A stretch of 64,000 nt of DNA, taken from the NCBI RefSeq assembly GCF_020509005.1, contig NC_063015.1, forward strand, positions 2,790,001 through 2,854,000. The letters run 5' to 3'. The translations under genes and the position numbers were made by a program. The notes under the pieces are model-generated. The model did not search any database, was not told where the DNA came from, and saw nothing but the letters and a program-made list of their open reading frames with translations. Source of the stretch: Fulvia fulva (Eukaryota; Ascomycota; Dothideomycetes; Mycosphaerellales; Mycosphaerellaceae). This document shows, in pieces, positions 1 to 11,215 of the stretch (positions are counted from its first letter, which is position 1; each line of letters opens with the position of its first letter).

Positions 1-915
1 GTGAATGTCGAATACACATCGGGTAGACAGCGCCGTGCCTAGGAGATAGCCAGCAGTCGTGTGCATGAGGCCTTTCGGTTTTCCGGTACTGCCACTTGTG
101 TAAAGCATAAACAGCGGATCCTCTGGAGCCATGGAGACTGGAGCAAACACAGCTGGCCACTTCTTCGACTCAGTCTCCCAATCTCGGTCACGCCCAGCGA
201 CCATCTTGACCGGCCCGTCCGTCGCCTGAAGCACGAGACAATGCTCGACATCCGGGCACTGACTCAAAGCTTCGTTGACGATGTTCTTCAGAGGAATCAC
301 CTTCCCACCTCGTAACGCCTTATTCGCCGTCAAGATGACTCTAGTGTCCGCATCCAGGATCCGGTCCCGAAGAGCATTCGCAGAAAACCCTCCAAACACA
401 ACCGAGTGAATTGCCCCAACACGCGCACACGCAAGCACAGCAACGAACGCCCCCGGTACCATAGGCATGTAAATCGCTACGGTATCACCTTTCTTCACCT
501 TGAAATCCCGCGTCAGGACCCAGGCCAAGCGGCTTACTTCCTGCTGCAGCTCTTCCCACGTAACATATCGGTTCTGGCCACTTGGGTCGTCAGGTTCGAA
601 GATGAGCGCTATCCCATCCGGCTTGCGTTTGGCATGTCTATCGACACAATTGAACGATGCGTTCAGTCGTCCTTCGGGGAACCAGGCGTTGTCCCCATCC
701 TGGAAGGACCCTTCGTGGACCGTGTCGCCGACGTCTCGGTCTCAGGCACGGAGGGAGCGGGCTTGCTCTGCCCAGAAGTGATCTGGCGATTCGATGGACT
801 TTTTATAGAGCTTGCGGTATGCCTCGATGTCGTTGAAGCGAGGGGCTGGGGAGGTTTTGCTAAGCGGCTTGTTAGGGAGAGGTTCTTGTTGGGCTTTTGA
901 GTCAAGCTCGATTTC
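1..915 (-). pseudogene. Acetyl-CoA synthetase, 3' end beyond window, in-frame stop
   Basis: The minus-strand frame reads as an acetyl-CoA synthetase (acetate + ATP + CoA to acetyl-CoA). Visible landmarks in order are FNDIEAYRKLYKKSIESP and FWAEQARSL, then a stop, then [53 protein letters not shown] and the AMP-binding loop [11 protein letters not shown] near position 90. The C-terminal half lies left of base 1. The frame is the same on both sides of a TGA at 742-744, which stands where family members have the Trp of a TWDRDF-type segment, so a TGG-to-TGA change is the simplest reading. No GT..AG intron around the stop would remove it. No ATG is visible at the N-terminus; the frame is closed upstream by a TGA at 916-918. 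It is either a recent pseudogene or contains a sequencing error. Family identification is confident; loss of function is an inference. Confidence 0.8.
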
Positions 916-918
916 TCA

Positions 919-2110
919 CCCGAAACGCTCAAGTGGTACTGGCAGCACATCGACGTGCCTAAGGGCTAGGCTTCCGGCGTCGCCCATGGTGCTTGGGCGG
1001 TATCAGAGTTCAGGCGGGAATTGCTTGCGTGACAGCACGTATAGTTCTTTACCTCGCATTGTGAGACAACGTCCACCTGCAAGTGATTCGACGCCGACGG
1101 CCATGGAGCCTGCCGTCGGCATTGGAACACGATGCTGCGTCCGGGACGGCCGACGGGCTGCGTACGATGGATGCTCTCGTTCGAATGACCATTTGTGGGC
1201 ATTCAGCTGCTGATCACTCCTAAAGCTACAAGCCACAAACCTAAGAGGGTCTATACCGTACCCTTAGCTTTCGCTTACTGCAGCTGCTTGCAGTAAGTGC
1301 TATTCGGCATGCTACCGGGGTGGTGGTATGATCAAAGCTTACTGTACTGGTATCTCTTGTTGCGGCTGACATGGTACCAATGGGTAACCAGCACTACATT
1401 CTACCAATGGGTAACGACTGGTTGAATCCAGTCGCTCAGAAGTCAAGCAGACTTTTGGTACGCGTGTAGCGGCGTGTGATGAAGGTGCGGACTATTTGGA
1501 AAGTGGACTGTGCTAACACGATGTCAAGCGGAGGATGTGCATGAGAGGTGCACTCTGTGCATAGGTACAGCAGCGCTCAACCTCCAGTTCGGCCGCCGTG
1601 TACTCCATTCTGCTCCGGGGTATGGACAGTCGACAAATAAGATGGCTGCTATGCAAGAAGTCTACAATATCTGAGTCGTGATGATCACAGCTCAGCAGCG
1701 CGCTTGAGTCCTTTGAGATTGGGAGTCTTGAAGTCATCCTGTTGATTGACGACCCCAGCATGAAGCTCGGCGTGGGAAAATGCCTCGCATGCACAAGGAG
1801 CCCTGTATGGTATGATGGAGCCACCTCCTCGTGTGGTGTGATGAGAAAGCTGCCGTTGCAGAACAAGTCTCGATCTGTGGCTGGCTGAGATGGAACTTAA
1901 TACGCATGCCATAAGCCTCGCAGGAGATCGACGCTGCAGATACGATTGCTGCTAGCTCGCATCCAGACCCCGGTGCCATGGTCTTTGTGCGGCCGTCCTG
2001 GATGCTTCGACTTCTTGCCACCTGGATGAGACTAGAAATGTTCGTGAACACAGGCTACTTCACGCTGCAACACCGTCGTTGCCACAGACCCAGCTAACCA
2101 CTCCGCTGTC
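919..2110. other. Intergenic stretch without recognisable gene
   Basis: Short open frames occur on both strands here, but none shows a recognisable domain or coherent codon bias. The only local structure noted is a 14-bp direct repeat containing CCAAT (1375-1388 and 1402-1415). The stretch presumably includes the promoter of the TmpA-like gene. Confidence 0.5.
1375..1415. repeat. Paired CCAAT-containing direct repeat
   Basis: The 14-mer taccaatgggtaac occurs at 1375-1388 and again at 1402-1415, 27 bp apart. Each copy has TACC/GGTA arms around a CCAAT core. CCAAT boxes are bound by the fungal Hap/CBC complex, so a regulatory role is possible, but the sites are about 700 bp from the nearest start codon. 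Function is inferred only. Confidence 0.35.
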
Positions 2111-4057
2111 ATGATGTTCGACAAGGTCTCCTGGCAAGAAAAGGCTCAGAACTTGAGCCATGCGGATACCACTGGCCCCCATGACTTGGCTGGAAAAGCG
2201 GCACACGAAGATGGCATAGCCATTGCAGATACTGAGGCACAACCCACGACGATGCACACCGAAGCACACATAGCTCAAGTTCGACAGAGCAGCAGTGCTC
2301 ATCGACGAAGCTCGGTAGTATCTTTCGAGATGCGACGGCCATCTAGTGCCCAGGCCAATACTGCACAGCATGGAAATGACAGTAGTCGGACCACAAGGAC
2401 ATCTACAGGGCAGGTCACCGTGGACCATCGCCAACGTTCGATCTATTCCATCAAGGCTGCGCAACACAGCAACGACACAGACATAACAGAGGTCAATGAA
2501 GAGAATCTGCCCACTCCTGCCCAGGACCTACTGCAAGAGCAAACTCCAGGACAATACACGTTCACTGTGACGGAACAGGTTGAACACGGTCCGAGGGAGG
2601 AGAAGGCTGTCGTCAATGTCCAAGTGTCGCCTTTACAGTACACCAGTCTCGTCGCAACGAAAGAATCACTCACTGCCTACATGGCGCGGCATCCTTGTCC
2701 AGAGATCCAAGGCTCATTACGGGTTGCCGAAGTCCGCTATGGATGGCTCACTGTCTATCGACGCTTGTTCGGGATTGTCTTCGGAGCCAACATCATCGCC
2801 ATTATCATTCTGGCCAGCCGGAGTCCACGCACGACGTATGGGCAAGCTGCGATTGGTGTCGGAAGTAACATCTTTGCTTCAGTGCTTGCCCGTCACGACA
2901 ACTTGATCAATGCAGTGATAAGTATCATCCATTTCGTACCCCTGAGCTGGCCTCTCGCGATCCGGAAACGCCTTGGCAAGATCTACTGTCATGCTGGCAT
3001 TCACTCTGCCTGTGGTACCAGCGCCGCTGTGTGGTACCTGTACTTCATTGTGCTGATTGCACTGCAGCCCGTCACTGAAAGAGACAACATACGCGCTGGT
3101 ATCTTCGTGACGGCCGCAGCAATCTTCATCTGCTTACTGGTCCTGATCGCAATGTCGCATCCCACGCTACGCGGTCGCTATCATGACCACTGGGAAAACA
3201 CTCACCGTTACATCGGCTGGCTCCTCACTGCAATCATTTGGGCACAAGTCTTACTCCTCTGCTCGGCCTCACCGCACTCCTTCGGCTCGGCAGTAGTACG
3301 GTCCCCACTCTTCAGGCTTGTCCTAGGTGTCACAGTGCTTCTAATCTACCCATGGGCCATGATGCGAAAGCGAACATACATCGCAAATCAGCTCTCGTCA
3401 CACGCTTTGCGCCTCGAGTTTTCCCACAAGCTCTCTCGAACAGGCCACAATATTCGCATCGCCTCCGCTCCTCTTTCCGACTGGCACGGCTTTGCAACGA
3501 TCCCAAGGGCAGATGGTAGTAAAGGCTTCAGCGTAATCATTTCCAATGCGGGTGACTGGACTCGTAACATTATCACTTCTGCTTCGGTCCCTGGCGAAGA
3601 GCGGACCATCTATCAGCGTGGACGTCTCTTCCTGGGAATTATCGAGATCCCCATGTTGTTCAGCCCGCTGGTCATTGCCGCTACTGGAAGTGGAATTGCG
3701 CCTTGTATGGCGTTCATTCAGACGCATCCATATTGGCCGGTGAGGATCGTTTGGAGCGCGAGATTTCCAGAGACGACCTACGGACCCGGCATTATCGAGA
3801 CTGTCCTTAAGGCTGACAAAGATGCTATCATCATTGATACGAAGGAGACGGGAAGGCCAGATCTTGTGGGGCTGATCTGGGCGGCGTATAAAGTAGGTGA
3901 ACACATCTAAAGATGTCTGAGCTCTGGCTAATACCATGAACAGGAAATCAACGCGGAAGCTGTACTTTGCGTGAGTACAGTCAAGGTCTGCGAGCAGGTA
4001 ATGTTTGAGTTAGAGGCCAGGCATATTCCCATCTTCACCCCTATCTTCGACTCATAG
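2111..4057 (+). CDS. TmpA-like membrane flavoprotein (ferric-reductase-like)
   Basis: The model has two exons, 2111-3892 and 3944-4057, joined across a 51-nt intron (GTAGGT donor, GGCTAAT branch, CAG acceptor); it codes for about 631 residues. Without splicing the frame stops 6 codons into the intron; with splicing it ends in IPIFTPIFDS, the kind of C-terminus seen in TmpA proteins. Residues 1-190 are polar and low complexity. Hydrophobic spans follow at about 219-236, 300-320, 329-348, 367-385 and 400-417. Candidate haem-ligand histidines are H294/H298 and H358/H360/H365. Near residue 530 comes a nucleotide-binding-like IAATGSGIAP. TmpA of Aspergillus nidulans is a plasma-membrane protein acting in asexual development. 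The family is called by pattern; electron donor and acceptor are unknown. The next upstream gene is the acetyl-CoA synthetase remnant, on the other strand. Confidence 0.75.
3893..3943 (+). other. Intron of the TmpA-like gene
   Basis: The intron is 51 nt in phase 0: donor GTAGGT after AAA, branch-like CTAAT about 17 nt before the CAG acceptor. Splicing restores a frame ending in the TmpA-type FDS terminus. Confidence 0.75.
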
Positions 4058-4109
4058 AGAAAAGCTAGCGCGTTGCTAGACTTATTGCTTACAACTCATC
4101 TACAACCTT

Positions 4110-4706
4110 CTACCACCTGGCTATCACGGTCTCACTGATCGTAATCCGCACCTCCTTCACAAAATTCGTCCACCCTCGATATCCCGCATGTCCCTTAACA
4201 ACGATGGAATCGCCGCTCTGTAAAGAGCGGACCAACCCCCTTTCTTCGCCATCGCACGAATCCGCCGAGAAGGTCACCTCCTGCGTCAAGAAACCTTTCG
4301 CGCTGGTCAGATCCTCGCGATAATCATCTCTGGGCACCGGACCACTTTGCCGTTTTCTTCAGCTTTCAGAATCTCGAACGTAAACCATGTCCAGGGGCCC
4401 AAGCCTGGATACGCGACGTACCCTTGATCTTCGATGTAATGGAAAATGTGATTTTGCGGACTGGATGTCGCGTCCGTGTTTTTGATGCTATGGGGGTGTC
4501 TGGAGGAGCACTTTTGGCGAGTTTGTAATGCGAATAGTGTTGTAGTCGGTAGACGATATTTTGCGGTGGTCGTAGAGATCTGCGTGAGAGATCAACGACG
4601 GCGTGAGTTCGGGTGGGAGTTTGCAGGTGAGGAGCAGGTAGATGCGGTGGATGCGTTGACGTTGTAGTTGTGACTCCTGCTGCTTTTCATTGTTGATGGG
4701 GAACAT
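4110..4706 (-). pseudogene. Decayed small fungal hypothetical gene (LPPEL...PGLGPWTWF...GWTNFV type)
   Basis: Three minus-strand reading frames together give pieces in the right order of one protein. They are LPPELTPSLISHADLYDH (N-terminal, 4488-4706), then HYIEDQGYVAYPGLGPWTWF (about 4360-4470), then GDSIVVKGHAGYRGWTNFV near the C-terminus (4110-4337). Similar segment order (LPxEL start, a 'DQGW..GSWTWF' middle, a 'GDxIxVxAxxxGWxNxV' end) is familiar from a family of fungal hypothetical proteins of unknown function. Here a TAG plus a frame change near 4485 and a +1 shift near 4335 break it, so it is read as a pseudogene. Sequencing errors or unusual introns are the alternative. Function is unknown. 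Confidence 0.45.
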
Positions 4707-6189
4707 GGTGTGGAGATAGCGTGCGAATGGAGCTGTTGCAAGACTTGTTCATTGAGTGTGTACGTCCTCTATAGCACCACGGGGACGGTATTATGGGCTT
4801 GCGCAAGACAAGGCTACAGATATCGCTGGTGGGTTCCGCCCAGCTTAATCCTTCTGCTAGCTACTCTAGACGAGAGGCTCATCTTGGGGGCACGCGACCA
4901 CTACTGCATGGCATATGCCAGTGCAGCATGAGCCTCATTTGACCACTTCCTAAGAACAGGTGCATGCTCTGTGCAGAGAGCTTTCCACTGGTTCAGAGCT
5001 GTGGTGGTCGCATTAGTCTACGCAGTCCAGACAGGCTCCGCTATCGCTACGGGAAGGTAGCGAAGTCAGTTTCGTGATACCAGTGCTGGAGCTGCATACC
5101 GGCGCCGCCGTACACAGACTCCAGCTGATCTAGCTGACTGGCTGCATTGACACGCACCATGCAGACGAGTCGGCGGACCAATACGGCTTATGGCACAAGG
5201 TACATTGACCAAGCTATTGCGGAAGTGAGACAGGAAGTCCAGTTGCCATCAGCCTGCAGTATCAAAAGGTACCTGGGATGGACTTCCCGTGCCTGCCGTT
5301 GGTAAGCGAAATGTAAACTGTATTGGAGCATGTGGCTAGCTGCGACTTGAAGGTTCACTGTGGCTTGCTCAGCTGAGGTCAAGAAGAGCTTCGAGGGCGT
5401 GCAATTGCACACCAAATCAATCTCCACTCCTGCTTGTAACTGCTTTATAGACTGTGATGGTGCTCTTGACTTCGCCTATTAGGCATTTGCTTTTCTGTGA
5501 TGTGACCCTCTGTTTCGATGTCCGTGCACACTGCAGCAGGGACCAAGCATGTGAATTTCTCTCCGCCGGAGTTGAAGCCATACTTTAGCAAACCTCATAA
5601 AACCATTCACCTACTTTCCACGAGCCTTAGCAGCCGTTCTCTTCTGCACATCGTAGTGTGCGAGTAGAAAGATCGCGAAGACTTTGCTCTCAGCTACATC
5701 CGATGCTCGAGCGCTGTGAACATCAATGTCAGTCAAATCCTCGCGAGGATACAGCCATGCTGATGATGCCGTATGCTGCGGATTTGTGCGTACAGGACCA
5801 TACGAATCTGAGATCAAGCTTGATCCTGCTGTCAGCCTCGCCGTCGATGCATCCTTGCCTCGATATCTAACTCCCAAGAACACGATCAGGGCAGGGCGAC
5901 AGGATATCGCGCATCGACTCATCACACTGGATGTTGCAAATACACATGTACGTCTCGCCATGTGAACTCAGGGCACTGCAGAATAAGTAAGTTGAAAGGT
6001 CCGTAATTTCATTCGGGTAGCTTAACGAGTTGAGCGCCATGCCAATGCCCATGTGGTATACCCAATGCGAGTACGCTGCATTCGCTATGCAATACGCCGC
6101 TAATTGTCCTTCTATTTCCCCCAAAACGCCGTCGTGGACTCGTAAAATTTCATGGTACTTGTACCTGTCAGGTCTTCGGCTGGTATCTC
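4707..6189. other. Region without recognisable gene; one possible coding fragment
   Basis: Most of this stretch shows nothing. On the minus strand, 5611-5961 is open and its last third (containing TNPQHTASSAWLYPREDLTD and AIFLLAHYDVQKRTAAKARGK) looks less random than its surroundings. A second minus-strand frame (5867-6280) lies just upstream and overlaps the FYVE-RING gene end. They could be exons or remnants of one gene, but I recognise no family and find no clear splice pair joining them. Confidence 0.25.
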
Positions 6190-7845
6190 TCAATCGTGCA
6201 GTTGGTGCGTCGGGCAACTGCCTTGCCCTTTTGTGTCCCACCACTGCCGGATGCAGATTCGGTGAAACTTGCAAAGACACTCCATACGACCCATCTCATC
6301 GCCTGGTTCAAACTCCTCGAAGCAAATCACGCACTCTTGTACTTCACCTGCTGCATCTTGGCAGTCTTTCTCGGTGGCTTTGTAAAGCGCCATACCACGT
6401 GGCCGATAGCTGGTGGCTCTTGGACGTGAGCCTTCTGCGGTAGGTGCGTTGCTCGAAGCATGACTCCCGGCTAGCGCTGTCGGAGAAGGAACCTGAGGAC
6501 TGGTCGCAGTCGGTACCGATCGTGGCTGCGTAGGAGTGGAGGAGAATCGAGATGAGATGCAGTCGTTGATGTGTGCTTCCCGGATAGCCTCACCAGCAGG
6601 CATCTCGATACCGCAGACGGGACACTCATCTTCTTCACGCACCTCGCGCCTCGGTCGCCCGGGAGCTCCTAGCTGACTCGCATCTGGCTGAGAATGTGAG
6701 TGGGGTGCGGTCACGGTAGGCATGGATCTGCTGGCATGTGAGGGAGCTGGCGGTGTCCCATGCGCTGCTCTGCCGACAGAGTATCTACTTTCGTAGTGCG
6801 ACGACAGCCTAGGGAATGCACCTTCTCGACTGCCGGTGCCGCGTGAGGTGACACGGATTCCACCCTGAGCTTGCAATCTAGGATCACGGTTCGCGACGCT
6901 GGGTGTGATCTGATAGCTCTGAGCTCTACTCCTGCCAGGTGGTAGTACATGTCGGTATCGATCCGGCCGCTCACGCTCTCCCTGATCAGATTCTCTCCGG
7001 AGTCTGGGGTCTGTACCTGGATACAGTCTGGTGTCTCGTGTTGGTGATAGCTGACGACTGCTGGTCCTCGGTGGTGGCGGAGGAACTGGCGCAACAGGAG
7101 CTTGGGCAGATGTGGTACCCGGGGTCCATGGATCGGGCACGCATGGATTGCACACCCTCACAATCTCGCCTCCACCTAGATGACCTCGACTGTTAGGAGG
7201 TGATGCTGGACTGGATTCGTCCTCGTAGAATGTGCTCGGACTGGGTGGTTGCACAATATACTGCCTTGGTATCGTGATGCGATGTGGCGAGCATGATGCA
7301 CATACTACGCGCCCACACTTGCGGCAGTGGTGCTTCCTATACCAGAAGCTGAAATCCGTGCTGCATACTGGACACGTGTTGACTTCATGATCCGACTGCC
7401 ATCGTGGCAGGACGATATCGCTCTCTCTTCTGCCGCCCAGGCTACCATTGCCGCCGGAATGCATTCGCGAGGACGATGGTCGATACGGTCTGCTGAGTGT
7501 GGGATCCAGGTCGATGGCTGTCTCACGGCTGCTTCTAGCGGGCGGGGAGGTCAAATCTATCGCTGTGTCTCTGCTATTGCCCTGTTGACCAATACTCCTG
7601 CTGCTCGAAGCACTTATCACCGATGGTTTGCCAGGATAAGGATAAGTTCTTCTCTCCGGTTCACTGCCGGTGTGCCGTCTCTTACGCTCAGCGGAATTCT
7701 GCCGATCTGAGGACTGCTGAGGACTGGGGTCAGCAGGCACAGTGCCACCTGCTGTGCGTAGGAAGTCGAGCCATGTCACGTCGTGCTGGTGAGCGGGACG
7801 TCCAGGGTAGGTTGGTGGCGCATCTCGCCGTGGATCGCCGCTCAT
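6190..7845 (-). CDS. FYVE and RING zinc-finger protein, probable E3 ubiquitin ligase of endosomal membranes
   Basis: The model is a single exon of 551 residues from the ATG at 7843-7845; an upstream in-frame start at 7989 would add a low-complexity Pro-rich leader and seems less likely. Domains: FYVE finger at 152-236 with the phosphoinositide-binding WYRKHHCR motif and CRKCG/CASCS/CNPC zinc pairs; a C2HC-type CPVCGIEM...H..NDC module at 408-429; and a C-terminal RING at 505-545 (CVICFEEF...CKFHRICIRQWW...CPTH). The rest is Pro/Ser/Arg-rich and probably disordered. Two hydrophobic-acidic AIDL motifs (94-98, 109-113) resemble SUMO-interacting motifs. FYVE domains bind PI3P, and RING proteins such as yeast Pib1 with the same domain pair ubiquitinate proteins at endosome and vacuole membranes. 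Domain calls are direct; location and substrates are inferred. Confidence 0.88.
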   Translation of the reverse strand: MSGDPRRDAPPTYPGRPAHQHDVTWLDFLRTAGGTVPADPSPQQSSDRQNSAERKRRHTGSEPERRTYPYPGKPSVISASSSRSIGQQGNSRDTAIDLTSPPARSSRETAIDLDPTLSRPYRPSSSRMHSGGNGSLGGRRESDIVLPRWQSDHEVNTCPVCSTDFSFWYRKHHCRKCGRVVCASCSPHRITIPRQYIVQPPSPSTFYEDESSPASPPNSRGHLGGGEIVRVCNPCVPDPWTPGTTSAQAPVAPVPPPPPRTSSRQLSPTRDTRLYPGTDPRLRRESDQGERERPDRYRHVLPPGRSRAQSYQITPSVANRDPRLQAQGGIRVTSRGTGSREGAFPRLSSHYESRYSVGRAAHGTPPAPSHASRSMPTVTAPHSHSQPDASQLGAPGRPRREVREEDECPVCGIEMPAGEAIREAHINDCISSRFSSTPTQPRSVPTATSPQVPSPTALAGSHASSNAPTAEGSRPRATSYRPRGMALYKATEKDCQDAAGEVQECVICFEEFEPGDEMGRMECLCKFHRICIRQWWDTKGQGSCPTHQLHD

Positions 7846-10800
7846 CGCTCGGTGGTGTGGTGACGGTGGTGGTGGTGGTGGTGGTGTTAGAGTAAGACGA
7901 TGATGGGGTGAGCTGGTAAGGTCGCGTGCTCCGCCGGAAGACGAGGGGCAGCAGTTGCGATCGGCGGCTGCCGGAAGTCTGCTGAGCAATGCAGTGTAAC
8001 CCTCTGCCAGCAGTAACGGTTGCGCTGGGTTGTGCTCCGCCAGGGAGACTGATGTGAGGATTGGCCGTGAGCCTGAGGTGAATGAAGAGCTTTGGTTGAT
8101 GATACCAAGACATCAGGAGCAAATGGCACATGCACGAGTGCACGATCGCGTTCACATGGGCAGTGACGAGCTGAACCGAGGCGGCGGACTGCACGGGACG
8201 GTCCGCGCGCGGCAGGGATCAAGGCGCAAGTTCGCAACTCCATGTCTGATAAGATCTGCCAGATCTGCAGGGGTGTCATGCATCAAAACACAATACAAAG
8301 GTGCTCGCCACGGGGCCGTCCGGGACAAGCCTGAACTGGACGACGACTCTTTGCTCCCATATGTCTGGCAGGTGGCAAGAACCTTGCGCACAACGCCACC
8401 CAGGATGTCTGGATTGATGACAGGGATCTCTTACGGCTGCTGTGGGCCACGGCTGGTTGACACGTAGTCCAGCAGATGGCCCTGCTTAGATGGGCCGTCT
8501 CATCGATCTTGCGATCAAGTGACGGCACTGCTCAGCATGTCAAGATGTCAAAAAGTCGACCTGTATCATCGTCAACCAACAGTCACGTTTCATCGACCCA
8601 ACGGCAGCGTGGGCTACCGCGAAGCCGTCTTTGGTCCGCTGGAAAGACCCCCGTATAGACTGGCTCGACTGGTCATCGTCGTCTTGCCCGGGTTCGAATT
8701 CTCGTATTCCCGCATTGCGCCGCGAATGCGCTGCGGATGTGACATTCGTCCGTGGTCATCTTGGAGATCGAAGTCCGTGGCAGCGTCTCAGTCATGCTTC
8801 ATGGCCGCACAGCGACCACCTGGCTCGAGAATTCGCCACCCATGATATGCCATAGGGAAGCAGCGCTTAGACCTGGTACCCAATGCTGGGCCTTCCCAAT
8901 CGTCATTCCTGGCCACGGTGGCCAGACAACCACACGCGATGCACGCTTTATCGGACCAGTCTCAAGTGTACGCATGAAATTTCGCCGACCAGTATGAGAT
9001 ATACGCCTACGTGGTGGTCTGATAAAGCGTGCATCGCGTGGTGCAACCATGAAGCCAGCATCCAGTGGTAATTGGGTGTGGAAGGCTAGGTTTGAGGGTT
9101 GTGTAATTCGATAAGCCAACAAAAGTTGATCAGCTTTTGCGGCATTTGCAAATCGTTGAGGATCCCCACTACTTGGTCAGAACTTGGGCCAACTTTTCGG
9201 AGAGAACAGGCCGTAAAGGCTGCACGATGGTCGTGCGAATTACGCTCGATCCCCAAACGGCCACGCAGGTACAGCTCGTATGTACCGGACTCGTCAGCGT
9301 CACTACGCGCGGTAGCCGTGAAGGATCATAACCGATAGCAGCGCCTGTCCACTTAGCTGGTGTTCTATGTGAAATCGACATCTGAAGAACGACAGTACCT
9401 CCAGAAATAGTCCACAAGCATGCTGAGAACGACGGCGACTATCGTATTCGGGTACGAGTGTTCAGCCTCTGCTTTGACGGAGACGCATGCATCTTCCTGA
9501 TTGGGATACATTCAACGAACCTAGGACAACCTCACAGTCGGTGTCCGACCGAATCCTCGATCTTCTTCACGATACCCGAGAACGTATCATTATGACCACT
9601 AAACTCCGATTGGGAACTCTGAGCTTCGCAGCGGAATATGTACGACGTATCTGGGCGCTCCTGCTGGTCGAAATATGGCCCGCCGACCACGAGATGGTAC
9701 TGAACCGACTGTGGCTACGGCTACACAGATGCAGTCTCCATGATGCCATACCAGGTGTTCATGCCCCAGGCTCTGGCTGGCTTGTTCAAGGACCACGCTT
9801 GGTCCATCGTGTTACTGACGAGGCGCGTGAAGTGATCTTCTCGACCTTGTTCCCGCTCGACCTTCTCTTGCTACAGCAAATCCTCTACTTGCGCCGCGCG
9901 CGGTATGGATAGTGCGCACATGGCATCGGGTCTCCAAAGGTTCGTCGTGGCTGAGCCTCTACCGTAGCTGAGGCCTGACGCTGATCTGCTCCGCGAAATC
10001 GAGGCTGCAAGTCTCGCAGGTATCGACCACATCGACGACAACTTAATCACTCAATGCAATGCGAACGCAGTCACCTTTAAGACTGCTTCCCCAGTTGCCG
10101 CAAGCTCGGAGGTCGTCGTGTCGAAGCCCCACTACGCCAGGTCAGCTGAGGCAGTGCCTTGATCGAGATCGTTCTCCATTCCCGCAGTGGACCACATGAG
10201 GCTATGTGCTGGCGATGTCGCCGATCGTGCGGGTCGCTCGTTCGTAGCAGGTCAGCCGCAGAACCAGGGAGCCAGCCGTGTCAGCCTCGTTGCTACTGGT
10301 CTCGGGTATGCAGTTTCTACTTCTCTGTGTACTGGTTTTCTTCGCCTCGTAGAACAGCTGTGGACCACAAAATGTGTTGTTGGCGGTTGTGAACCTCCAA
10401 AGGTAAGCGTAGCGGAGTGGACCTCTCTACCAACCCTTCTAGACTGCAAAGTAGCGTGCGATCCACGCTACCGCTACCCGACGTACAGTGCTTATCATAC
10501 GACGACATAGGCATTAGCGACGAGTATATGTTTGCGAATTCGCCAACAGGCAACGTGCGGTAGGTCACGTGATCCTAAAACTTGAAAGTTGACCAATCAG
10601 AGCGGGCGCCAAGGCTAGTTGAGGGCTGGTGATAGAGCTCCACTCCCTCCTCGCTGACGCCACCACCTACGCTCGAGTGTTCGCAAGCTCACACGTCGCT
10701 ACGGTGGATGGCTAGCGCTCGTCGGTCGTTACGCTTAATTAGTTTGCTCAATGGCGCGTCATAGGGTGCAGGGAGGTGCGAGAGCGCAGAGCGCCCACAG

Positions 10801-10950
10801 ACACTTGACCGCGATGACCAGTGGCTCGATTCTGACCACTCCTGCGCAGCTGACAACAGTTGGATAACAAGCAGGGTCCTCTTTATGCAGATCGATGAAC
10901 GTCTTCGCCTCTTAAAACAAGCACGTGGCGAAGGAAGTGGCATGAGTTTT
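7846..10950. other. Three-kb stretch without a supported gene
   Basis: Normal dinucleotide composition, so not RIP-mutated. The longest open frame (9487-9912, plus) shows no domain. An overlapping plus-strand frame (about 9635-10160) contains protein-like pieces such as SMMPYQVFMPQALAGLFKDH and DADLLREIEAASLAGIDHI but is broken by several stops; it may be a decayed gene. A 26-bp inverted repeat at 8933-9040 is listed separately. Confidence 0.4.
8933..9040. repeat. Inverted repeat with 26-bp arms (hairpin or MITE-like)
   Basis: Arm 8933-8958 and arm 9015-9040 are reverse complements at 25 of 26 positions, separated by 56 nt. The core arm is gcgatgcacgctttatc. A short direct repeat CAACCA borders both outer ends, which would fit a target duplication. 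It lies in a gene-free, non-RIP stretch. It could be a small non-autonomous transposon, a hairpin RNA source or a regulatory element. Confidence 0.6.
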
Positions 10951-11146
10951 ATCTCAGATTCAGACTCCCTTGGCGAATTTAGACGACCTGACTTTGTTAG
11001 CGTGACGCTAAAGCTCGGCCAGCTACTTTAAGCGACTGCCGACGAGTACCGATCAATTAGAGGCTTAGGAGAGTCGTTAGGGGTCTAATTCGCGTAGCGA
11101 GTCTAAGATTAACTAGGCCCTATTTAGCGGAGCTTAATTAAGACTA
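10951..11146. other. Left boundary of the RIP-mutated repeat block
   Basis: Up to about 11,000 CA and TG dinucleotides are common; from about 11,060 rightward they almost vanish while CG stays. The change takes place within about 100 bp, just before the left end of the first pogo element. Confidence 0.6.
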
Positions 11147-11215
11147 ACGTATTTTACTACCGAGCGGGCTATACTACCGAGCGGGCTACTTTTACTAAGA
11201 ACTATACCACTTCTA
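11147..11215. repeat. Left terminal inverted repeat of pogo copy A
   Basis: Mirrors 12211-12279 and also matches the left end of the second copy at 27329. It contains the tandem ACTACCGAGCGGGC units; differences from the other copies are C-to-T/G-to-A changes. Confidence 0.75.

Noticed and set aside
742..744. RIP as the cause of the acetyl-CoA synthetase stop
   Set aside because: The changed C on the other strand is followed by C, not A, and neighbouring CA/TG dinucleotides are intact.
406..900. 164-codon open frame on the plus strand
   Set aside because: It lies antisense to the acetyl-CoA synthetase frame, whose protein is clearly recognisable; the plus frame shows no family.
8685..8705. 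GGGTTCGAATT resembling a tRNA B box
   Set aside because: The flanking bases do not form the T stem and no A box or acceptor stem could be found upstream.
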